From assembly GCF_020564355.1 (NCBI RefSeq), contig NZ_JAJCRR010000002.1, positions 1-64,000 on the forward strand: a DNA stretch of 64,000 nucleotides, read 5' to 3'. The DNA comes from Lachnospira pectinoschiza. Lineage in GTDB: Bacteria > Bacillota > Clostridia > Lachnospirales > Lachnospiraceae. Below are positions 53,277 through 59,726 of this stretch, piece by piece; positions within the stretch are counted from its first letter, which is position 1, and each line of letters starts with the position of its first letter. Position numbers and translations under genes: made by a program. Under the pieces are notes generated by a model, which had not been told where the DNA came from, made no database searches, and was given only the letters and a program-made list of their open reading frames with translations.

Positions 53277-54548
53277 ATGAACGTAGGGTATGTACACACA
53301 CTTGAAACACCGGACAATGCGGTTGACCGGGGAACACTGCGTGTCAGTGTTATTGACAGGGATACGAATCAGCCGGTTCAAAATGCAAGGGTGGAGGTTT
53401 CTTATACAGCAGACCCGGAGTCAGTGCTGGAGGTGTTAGACACGGATAACAGCGGACTGACAGAGGATGTCGGGCTTGCTGCGCCGCCGTTAGAGTACAG
53501 CATGGAACCGGGGATTGAACAGCCGTATGCGGAATATACCGTGACGGTCAGGGCGGAGGGTTATGAGGCATTCAGCGTGTCGGCTGTCAATGTGCTTTCA
53601 GGGGAATTAAGCCTGCAGAATATGCCGATGGAACCAAGACGGGTGTCGGAATCACCGAAAAATATTGTAATCGGACCGCATACGTTATTTGCGGAATATC
53701 CGCCTAAAATTGCTGAAAGTGAGATAAAGCCGGTCGGAGAACCGGGAGAAATTGTATTAAGCCGTGTGGTGGTGCCGGAAATGGTTGTTGTCCATGACGG
53801 CACGCCGGCCGATTCCACAGCACAGAATTACTATGTGCGTTACAGGGATTATATTAAAAATGTGGCAAGCAGTGAAATCTATTCAACATGGCCAAGACAG
53901 ACATTGGAGGCCAATATCCATGCCATAATGTCCTTTACGTTAAACCGTGTGTATACAGAGTGGTATCGCAATCAGGGGTATAATTTTACGATTACGTCCT
54001 CTACGGCATATGACCATAAATGGATTGCAGACAGAAATGTATTTGGGAATATTTCACAGGTGGTAGATGAGATATTTGATACGTATCTGTCAAGACCGAA
54101 CGTCAAACAGCCGATATTAACACAGTATTGTGATGGAAAAAGAGTCAGCTGTCCACAGTGGTTAAGCCAGTGGGGCAGTAAATACTTAGGCGACCAGAAT
54201 TATAGTGCGATTGAAATTTTGCAGTATTACTATGGGGATACCATTTATATCAATACGGCGGAAGAAATCAGCGGGATTCCGTCTTCATGGCCGGGAGCGG
54301 ATTTAGATATCGGTTCATCAGGGCAGAAGGTTAAACAGATACAGGAACAGTTAAATCTGATTGGAGAATTTTATAATGCCATTCCGGTGCTGGTTGCAGA
54401 CGGTATTTACGGAGAACGTACGGCAGAGGCAGTAAAGGTCTTCCAGCGGATTTTTAATCTGCCGCAGACCGGCGTTGTGGATTTTCCGACATGGTATAAA
54501 ATTTCCGACCAGTATGTGCGCCTTTCGGGCATTGCAGAGCTGATGTAA
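53277..54548 (+). CDS. SleC-like spore cortex-lytic / peptidoglycan-binding protein
   Basis: 423-aa protein resembling clostridial SleC. The N-terminal part has a carboxypeptidase-regulatory-like beta domain (about 5-120: TLRVSVIDRDTNQPVQNARVEVSYT). The middle domain (about 160-330) has FVVHDGTP-like and YIKNVASSEIYSTWP stretches and an IMSFTLNRVYTEWYRNQGYNF core in which the catalytic Glu is expected (SSEIYS or TEWY). The C-terminal peptidoglycan_binding_1 domain (about 345-415, GSSGQKVKQIQEQLNLIG...YGERTAEAVKVFQ) follows. Start ATG 53277 is preceded by GGAG at six bases; upstream extensions lie in the divergent amidase gene. There is no obvious signal peptide. It suggests spore formation. 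Confidence 0.7.
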   Translation: MNVGYVHTLETPDNAVDRGTLRVSVIDRDTNQPVQNARVEVSYTADPESVLEVLDTDNSGLTEDVGLAAPPLEYSMEPGIEQPYAEYTVTVRAEGYEAFSVSAVNVLSGELSLQNMPMEPRRVSESPKNIVIGPHTLFAEYPPKIAESEIKPVGEPGEIVLSRVVVPEMVVVHDGTPADSTAQNYYVRYRDYIKNVASSEIYSTWPRQTLEANIHAIMSFTLNRVYTEWYRNQGYNFTITSSTAYDHKWIADRNVFGNISQVVDEIFDTYLSRPNVKQPILTQYCDGKRVSCPQWLSQWGSKYLGDQNYSAIEILQYYYGDTIYINTAEEISGIPSSWPGADLDIGSSGQKVKQIQEQLNLIGEFYNAIPVLVADGIYGERTAEAVKVFQRIFNLPQTGVVDFPTWYKISDQYVRLSGIAELM

Positions 54549-54578
54549 AAAAATGCCGTGGAAAATACAAAAAGGTTA

Positions 54579-54607
54579 TTGACAAAGAAACGATAAGATG
54601 TTAAACT
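54579..54607 (+). promoter_or_regulatory. Promoter of the infC operon
   Basis: Consensus TTGACA (54579-54584), 17-nt spacer, TAAACT (54602-54607). Confidence 0.8.
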
Positions 54608-54736
54608 ATAACAGTTGTAAAACGAAGCAGGGTATCCACTCTCACCTTAGCGCAGCAGGCGACTCGGGTTTATATTTTATGAATGATATAATTTTTCACT
54701 GGATTTGTGGAGAATACAAGATATTAGGATTAGAGT

Positions 54737-54776
54737 AGAGCGGATAACGGGAATTGGTTATTCGTTCTATTTTTTT
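54737..54776 (+). terminator. Leader attenuator upstream of infC
   Basis: Perfect 12-bp stem 54737-54748/54757-54768, 8-nt loop, then a run of T to 54776. It lies inside the ~220-nt leader between promoter and infC, so it can stop transcription before the operon. Such leaders in Firmicutes respond to free ribosomal protein L20. The alternative antiterminator fold was not worked out. Confidence 0.75.
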
Positions 54777-54834
54777 ATGAGGAATAGACCTGTTTGCTAT
54801 TTCAACATCATGCTAATTATGGAGGTGCACTACT

Positions 54835-55341
54835 ATTAGTGAATTAATGATTAACGAACAAATCCGCGACAGAGAGGTTCGTGTTATTGGAGAAGAAGGA
54901 CAGCAGCTTGGTGTGATGCCACCAAAGGAAGCAATGAAGCTGGCAAAGGAAGCCAATGTAGATTTGGTAAAGATTGCTCCATCAGCGAATCCACCGGTGT
55001 GTAAGCTTGTAAATTACGGAAAATACAGATATGAGCTTGCAAGAAAAGAAAAAGAAGCAAAGAAAAAACAGAAGACAATTGAAATCAAGGAAGTCAGATT
55101 ATCACCGAATATTGATGCGAATGATTTGAATACGAAGAATAACGCAGCCAGAAAGTTCATTGAAAAAGGCAACAAGGTTAAAGTAACACTTCGTTTCCGT
55201 GGACGTGAGATGGCACATATCGACAGCAGCAAGCACATTTTGGAAGAATTTGCTGAGAAGTTAAGTGATATTGCAGTTGTTGAAAAAGCTCCAAAACTCG
55301 AGGGCCGGAGCATGATGATGTTTTTAACTGAAAAACGTTAA
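54835..55341 (+). CDS. infC: Translation initiation factor IF-3 (ATT start)
   Basis: 168-aa IF-3, which keeps ribosomal subunits apart and checks start codons. The N-terminal domain (about 1-80, MINEQIRDREVRVIGEEGQQLGVM after the first residues) and C-terminal domain (KEVRLSPNIDANDLN...VTLRFRGREMAH) are full length. ATT 54835 is chosen: GGAGGTG at 54821-54827 is seven bases away, whereas the in-frame ATG at 54847 is 19 bases away. A non-standard start codon is typical of infC because IF-3 represses initiation from it. Confidence 0.92.
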   Translation: MSELMINEQIRDREVRVIGEEGQQLGVMPPKEAMKLAKEANVDLVKIAPSANPPVCKLVNYGKYRYELARKEKEAKKKQKTIEIKEVRLSPNIDANDLNTKNNAARKFIEKGNKVKVTLRFRGREMAHIDSSKHILEEFAEKLSDIAVVEKAPKLEGRSMMMFLTEKR

Positions 55342-55380
55342 AATAAATTGAAATTATAGAGAACATTTAGGAGGATTATT

Positions 55381-55578
55381 ATGCCAAAGGTAAAAACAAA
55401 AAAAGCAGCCGCTAAGCGTTTTAAAATGACTGGAACAGGAAAGTTAAAGAGAATGAAAGCTTACAAGAGCCATATTCTTACAAAGAAGACAACAAAGAGA
55501 AAGAGAAATTTAAGACATGCAGCTATGACAGATGCAACAAATGTAAAGACAATGAAGAAGATTATGCCTTATCTCTAA
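55381..55578 (+). CDS. rpmI: 50S ribosomal protein L35
   Basis: 65-aa very basic protein, [24 protein letters not shown] at the start and KKIMPYL at the end, as in all L35. It binds 23S rRNA in the large subunit. The ribosome binding site is TAGGAGG. Usual operon order infC-rpmI-rplT. Confidence 0.97.
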   Translation: MPKVKTKKAAAKRFKMTGTGKLKRMKAYKSHILTKKTTKRKRNLRHAAMTDATNVKTMKKIMPYL

Positions 55579-55615
55579 TATGAGGTTGTGTGAATTTTAA
55601 GGAGGAATATAGAAA

Positions 55616-55972
55616 ATGGCAAGAATTAAAGGCGGTATGAACGCAAAGAAGAAACATAACAGAGTATTAAAGCTCGCTAAAGGATATAGAGGAGCACGTT
55701 CTAAGCAGTACAGAGTTGCAAAGCAGTCTGTAATGAGAGCGTTAACAGAATCATACAAGGGCAGAAAGCAGAAGAAGAGACAGTTCAGACAGTTATGGAT
55801 TGCCAGAATCAATGCTGCTGCAAGAATGAATGGTTTATCATACAGCAAGTTCATGTATGGTTTAAAGCTTGCAAACATCGACTTAAACAGAAAGGTATTG
55901 TCAGAAATGGCAATCAACGATGCAGAAGGTTTTGCAAAGCTTGCAGAACTTGCAAAGTCTAAGTTAGCATAA
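55616..55972 (+). CDS. rplT: 50S ribosomal protein L20
   Basis: 118-aa basic protein starting [29 protein letters not shown], with [13 protein letters not shown] in the middle. It assembles into the large subunit and probably represses its own operon through the leader. The ribosome binding site is AAGGAGG. Confidence 0.97.
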   Translation: MARIKGGMNAKKKHNRVLKLAKGYRGARSKQYRVAKQSVMRALTESYKGRKQKKRQFRQLWIARINAAARMNGLSYSKFMYGLKLANIDLNRKVLSEMAINDAEGFAKLAELAKSKLA

Positions 55973-55992
55973 TTTAATCAGCAAAGCTGATA

Positions 55993-56023
55993 AAATGCCC
56001 TCGTGTATACGGGGGCATTTGTA
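55993..56023 (+). terminator. Terminator-like hairpin after rplT
   Basis: 12-bp stem AAATGCCCTCGT/ACGGGGGCATTT with GTAT loop (one G-T pair). Only a short T-run follows, so it is moderately convincing. Confidence 0.65.
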
Positions 56024-56086
56024 ATATAAAAAATGTGTAATATGTGTGAAAATTGTGTGCAATACCTATGAATTTGATAAGAAATG

Positions 56087-56095
56087 TGGTATAAA
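56087..56095 (+). promoter_or_regulatory. Extended -10 promoter of the lipoprotein PPIase gene
   Basis: TGG TATAAA matches an extended -10 (TGn plus TATAAA); no good -35 at 17 nt. Transcription would start near 56102, which rules out the ORF's earliest ATG. Confidence 0.45.
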
Positions 56096-56175
56096 CATAA
56101 ATGATATTGATGGGATTTACCGTCAGCAGCATAAATTACATGATGGGAGGACCGTCTGGTGGCGGTAGAACAGGA

Positions 56176-57222
56176 ATGAAAAAAACAGGATTATTAAAAA
56201 GAGCAGGTGTAGCTGTGATGACAGCGGCACTGATGGTGACAGCTGTGGCTTGTAACACTAAGATTAAAGTGAATTTTGAAGCAAAAGCAAGCGACTATGT
56301 CAAATTAGGACAGTATAAAGGGATTACCGTATCGGTAGACGAACAGGCAATTGAGAATGAACTGATTGAAAAAAAAGTTCAGAACGATCTGGCATCCAAT
56401 ACGACTTATGATGAGGTTTCAAGAGAAGCAAGGGATAAGGATCAGGTAACGGTAGACTTTACCGGAACAATCGGCGGCGAAGAAGTTTCAGGCTTCAGTA
56501 ACGAAGATTACTCGCTGATTTTAGGAACAGATACATTTGTCATTGACGGATTTATTGATGCATTATACGGCATGTCGGCAGGTCAGACAAAGGTTGTAAT
56601 TTTAACCGTGCCGGAAGATTTTGAAGATGCACCGGAATATGCGGGCAGCCGCATTGTATACAATATTACAATGAAAAAGGTTGAACAGCCCAATGTACCG
56701 ATGATTACCGATGCGTATGTACAGGAATATTTTTCATGCAATACGGTAGCAGAATACAGACAGTCTATCAAAGATGATATTCAGGAAACGATTGACGAAC
56801 AGATTGAAGATGCCAAGAAAGAAGCAGTTCTTACAAAGCTTCAGCAAAACTGTGAAATTACAGGCTATCCGGAAGCATATCTGTCAAGCAAGCAGTCAGA
56901 ATTAGAAACATCCATTAAGTTCTATGCACTGATGCAGGGCTTATCAAATGATGAGTATTGCCAGAAATCTTTTGGTATTTCATTTGAGGAATACGTAAAG
57001 CGTGCCGTAGCACAGGATTTGATTTTCCAGTCTATTATTGAACAGGAAGATTTAAGTATTACAGATTATGAATACAAGGGCGATTTGGAAAGCTTTGCGG
57101 ATAAGATGGGCTTTACCAATAAAGACAGTTTTGTTGAAAAGTATGGAAAAGATAAGATTGTACGTGCCATGCTCTTACAGAAGGCACAGGACGTTGTGAT
57201 GAACAGTGCCGTATACGAATAG
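56176..57222 (+). CDS. Lipoprotein trigger factor-like peptidyl-prolyl isomerase
   Basis: 348-aa protein. Signal peptide and lipobox TAVAC with Cys26, so it is anchored outside the membrane. Residues about 75-165 are an FKBP-type PPIase as in trigger factor (DQVTVDFTGTIGGEEVSGF...LGTDTFVIDGFIDALYGMSAGQ). The rest resembles the helical chaperone arms of trigger factor (ITDAYVQEYF...YPEAYLSSKQSELE). The ribosome-binding N-domain is absent, consistent with a foldase for secreted proteins. The start at ATG 56176 has only a weak AGGA. Terminator at 57301. Confidence 0.82.
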   Translation: MKKTGLLKRAGVAVMTAALMVTAVACNTKIKVNFEAKASDYVKLGQYKGITVSVDEQAIENELIEKKVQNDLASNTTYDEVSREARDKDQVTVDFTGTIGGEEVSGFSNEDYSLILGTDTFVIDGFIDALYGMSAGQTKVVILTVPEDFEDAPEYAGSRIVYNITMKKVEQPNVPMITDAYVQEYFSCNTVAEYRQSIKDDIQETIDEQIEDAKKEAVLTKLQQNCEITGYPEAYLSSKQSELETSIKFYALMQGLSNDEYCQKSFGISFEEYVKRAVAQDLIFQSIIEQEDLSITDYEYKGDLESFADKMGFTNKDSFVEKYGKDKIVRAMLLQKAQDVVMNSAVYE

Positions 57223-57300
57223 TCACATAAATAGTACACCGGCACGCAGCATGGACGGATACAGTCCAAAATAAAAGTCTGAAATTTATATTATAAAATA

Positions 57301-57357
57301 AAAGAGATTTACGAGGAAACGGTTTAATAATGACCGGCTTCGTAAATCTCTTTTTTT
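57301..57357. terminator. Bidirectional terminator
   Basis: AAAGAGATTTACGA (57301-57314) pairs with TCGTAAATCTCTTT (57340-57353), followed by T residues. Between convergent genes. Confidence 0.88.
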
Positions 57358-57442
57358 GGTAAGCTGAAATTTTGATAAGTACAATCTGTGAATCCGTAAA
57401 GGCAGGCAGCCCAAACCGGAAGATATCCGATATCCGGATAAT

Positions 57443-58132
57443 TCAACGGATTTCTTCGATGATCAGTGAATTAGAAAGACCGCGGATATCCGTTAAAACA
57501 GTTTGGCGCATAATGGGATTCTGTACACGCACATAAAATGTGGCAAAACCGGAACGCTGCTCATGGGTCGGATAAATTTCCAGATTATGTAATTCGTAAT
57601 TATGCAGGTTGCAGTATTCAATCAGGTTCTTGATAAAGGAAGAATCCTGATATTCTGCATAAATGGAGATGTACTTGTTAAAACGCATCAGCCGTTTGTC
57701 AACACGCGACAAAATACGCAGGGAAAATATAATCATAACCGTACATAAAACAGCACCGCAGTAAAAGCCGGAGCCTACGGCAATGCCAATCGTGGCACAG
57801 CACCAAAGCCCTGCGGCAGTGGTCAGACCGCGGACATGATTGTTGTGCGTGACAAGAATCGTTCCAGCGCCGAGGAAGCCGATACCGCTGATAACCTGTG
57901 CCGGAATCCGGGCAGGGTCTGTGCCGCCAAGCCGTTCACACATATAAAGATTGGTGATACAGGCAAGAGTTGCACCCAGACACACAATCACATAAGTACG
58001 AAATCCGGCGGGGTGTTGTTTCTGCTCGCGTTCAATTCCCAGTGCACCGCCTAAAATCAGGGCAAGCGCAATTCTCAATAAAATAGAAAATAAATTCAAT
58101 TCGCTAAAAACAGGAATATTTTCAAAATACAT
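57443..58132 (-). CDS. MgtC/SapB family membrane protein
   Basis: 229-aa membrane protein. Five hydrophobic helices (about 12-130) include the family stretches LGGALGIEREQKQHPAGFRTY and QVISGIGFLGAGTI. A C-terminal cytoplasmic ACT-like domain (about 145-225) follows. Family members help survival at low Mg2+ and modulate membrane ATPase, but the biochemical role is not settled. It starts 25 nt after the dUTPase gene stop, in the same direction. Confidence 0.9.
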   Translation of the reverse strand: MYFENIPVFSELNLFSILLRIALALILGGALGIEREQKQHPAGFRTYVIVCLGATLACITNLYMCERLGGTDPARIPAQVISGIGFLGAGTILVTHNNHVRGLTTAAGLWCCATIGIAVGSGFYCGAVLCTVMIIFSLRILSRVDKRLMRFNKYISIYAEYQDSSFIKNLIEYCNLHNYELHNLEIYPTHEQRSGFATFYVRVQNPIMRQTVLTDIRGLSNSLIIEEIR

Positions 58133-58163
58133 AGAACCTCATTTCAAAGCAGTTTCGTTGCAT

Positions 58164-58607
58164 CTATTTTGTTCCGGTAGAACCAAAACCGCCGTTTCCA
58201 CGGTCTGTTTCGTCTAAAGAATCGGCTTCGTCAAAAGCGGCGGTAATAAATGGTGTCAGTACAAGCTGTGCAATGCGGTCGCCCGGTTCAACGGTAACAG
58301 CTTCATTTCCGTGGTTATAGAGTGCAACCATGATTTCACCGCGGTAATCGGCATCAATGACCCCAACCTTGTTGGCAGGGGCAATGCCTTTTTTGCATGC
58401 CATGCCGCTTCGTGCATACACCAGACCGACCAGTCCTTCCGGAATGGCAATGGCGATACCGGTGTGGATAAATTCAGTTTTTCCCGGTTCAATTGTTACA
58501 GGCTGTTCCATGCCGGAATAAAGGTCTGCACCGGCAGACTGGGCAGTACCGTAAGTCGGAATAATGGCATTTGGTGTCAGTTTTTTTAATTTTACAATTG
58601 TGTTCAT
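58164..58607 (-). CDS. dut: dUTP diphosphatase
   Basis: 147-aa trimeric dUTPase that hydrolyses dUTP to dUMP, keeping uracil out of DNA. Motifs: SAGADLYS (1), YARSGMA (2), GVIDADYRGEIMVAL (3), GDRIAQLVLTP (4) and RGNGGFGSTG (5). The start at 58607 (MNTIVKLKK) has TGGAGAT upstream; upstream codons in frame are non-homologous. It lies between nrdG and an MgtC gene on the minus strand. Confidence 0.95.
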   Translation of the reverse strand: MNTIVKLKKLTPNAIIPTYGTAQSAGADLYSGMEQPVTIEPGKTEFIHTGIAIAIPEGLVGLVYARSGMACKKGIAPANKVGVIDADYRGEIMVALYNHGNEAVTVEPGDRIAQLVLTPFITAAFDEADSLDETDRGNGGFGSTGTK

Positions 58608-58635
58608 AAGATAATCTCCATTCGTTATTTTTTTA

Positions 58636-59154
58636 TTAGAAAAGTAAAACGGGACTTCCCTTGGCAAGGGATTCCTGTACCAGAATTGTGCGCTGGTTGG
58701 AAGAGCCCTTAAATTTTAAATTCAGGCTTTTGAGTTCCTGCATAAATTTTCCGTCCACAAGGACATCAATATAGGAAAGCATTTCGCGGGTGACATCCCA
58801 TTTTTCACACATCTGTTCACAGATGTCTTTGTCAAAAAGGTATCCGGTAAAACACCAGATATTTTTTTGCGGAAAGCGGCTTTTGGTCTGCTGTAACAGC
58901 GGAAGAAGCCCCTGCTGGTTGGCATATTCAAACGGTTCGCCCCCAAGCAGTGTCAGCCCGGCAATATAACCGGGTTCTAATGAAGCCAGTATAGCATCGA
59001 TGGTTTCCTGCGTAAACGGCTTTCCGTATTCAAAATCCCATGCGATTTCATTAAAACATCCCGGACAGTGGTGTGTACAGCCGCTTACAAACAAAGAAGT
59101 GCGCACTCCCGGTCCGTTGGCAATATCACAGTATTTAATTTCAGCGTAGTTCAT
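58636..59154 (-). CDS. nrdG: Anaerobic ribonucleotide reductase activating protein
   Basis: 172-aa radical SAM enzyme that makes the glycyl radical on NrdD. The Fe-S cluster motif CTHHCPGC (C-x3-C-x2-C) lies near residue 25, followed by GGEPFEYAN, which binds SAM. Start at 59154 (MNYAEIKYCDIANGPG), preceded by GGGGA; the ORF extension upstream is a repeat element. Together with dut it handles nucleotide supply without oxygen. nrdD is not in the window. Confidence 0.93.
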   Translation of the reverse strand: MNYAEIKYCDIANGPGVRTSLFVSGCTHHCPGCFNEIAWDFEYGKPFTQETIDAILASLEPGYIAGLTLLGGEPFEYANQQGLLPLLQQTKSRFPQKNIWCFTGYLFDKDICEQMCEKWDVTREMLSYIDVLVDGKFMQELKSLNLKFKGSSNQRTILVQESLAKGSPVLLF

Positions 59155-59170
59155 ATTAATCCCCATTTCC

Positions 59171-59193
59171 GCAGGCATTTCGGTGCCGCCTGC
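59171..59193 (-). repeat. Fragment of the structured element in the nrdG leader
   Basis: On the minus strand this stretch reads GCAGGCGGCACCGAAATGCC followed by TGCGGAAATGGGG, matching hairpin H4 and its 3' flank in the hflX and folA leaders. GCAGGC/GCCTGC also pair. Confidence 0.5.
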
Positions 59194-59279
59194 CTTATAT
59201 TGAGCGGTTTGTCGCGAAGCAGCGGTAAAAATCCGTGCGGGCGTTACAGTTGTGGGTTTTCGCCCAACATTATCACATT

Positions 59280-59288
59280 AGTATATCA
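59280..59288 (-). promoter_or_regulatory. Extended -10 promoter of nrdG-dut
   Basis: On the minus strand the sequence is TGA TATACT. No -35 of quality is seen. It gives a ~115-nt leader. Confidence 0.45.
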
Positions 59289-59407
59289 GAAAAAGCACAA
59301 AATCACCAGTGTAAATTTATTGCAGCAAATAAGACCACATTCTTGAATAAAAAATCTGTAGTTTCCCCAAAGCCAACCGCCGATTCAGTAGAAACATACA
59401 GAAAATA
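59289..59407. other. Intergenic region between divergent nrdG and rhamnogalacturonan-lyase-like genes
   Basis: AT-rich sequence of ~120 nt between the two promoters. No gene or clear structure. Confidence 0.4.
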
Positions 59408-59416
59408 TGTTATAAT
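59408..59416 (+). promoter_or_regulatory. Extended -10 promoter of the lyase operon
   Basis: TGT TATAAT. The transcript would begin near 59423 and include the whole 118-bp repeat array in its leader. Confidence 0.6.
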
Positions 59417-59460
59417 GTGCGTAAGCAATGAGCAGTGCCGTATGAAAGCGGAAAAAAGAG

Positions 59461-59712
59461 CTGTGCTTGCACAAAGCGCTTTTAGACGGTTTCATACGAT
59501 AGGGCGAATGCCCGACAGTGGGAAAGCGAAGCTTTCCCGCGGCACTGCGAATAAGCCTGTAAAAAGCGAAAAAAAGAGCTGTGCTTGCACAAAGCTCTTT
59601 TAGACGGTTTCATACGATAGGGCGAATGCCCGACAGTGGGAAAGCGAAGCTTTCCCACTGCACGGCGAATAAGCCTGTAAAAAGTGGAAAAAAGAGCTGT
59701 GCTTGCATAAAG
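59461..59712 (+). repeat. 118-bp tandem repeat (two copies plus partial third)
   Basis: Units start at 59461, 59579 and 59697. Each holds hairpins: GAGCT..AGCTC around CTGTGCTTGCAC, GGGC-GAAT-GCCC, and GGGAAAGC-GAA-GCTTTCCC (extended to CAGTGGG/CCCACTG in copy 2). The partial third copy ends just before GGAGG. Confidence 0.88.
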
Positions 59713-59726
59713 ATTGGAGGAAAATT

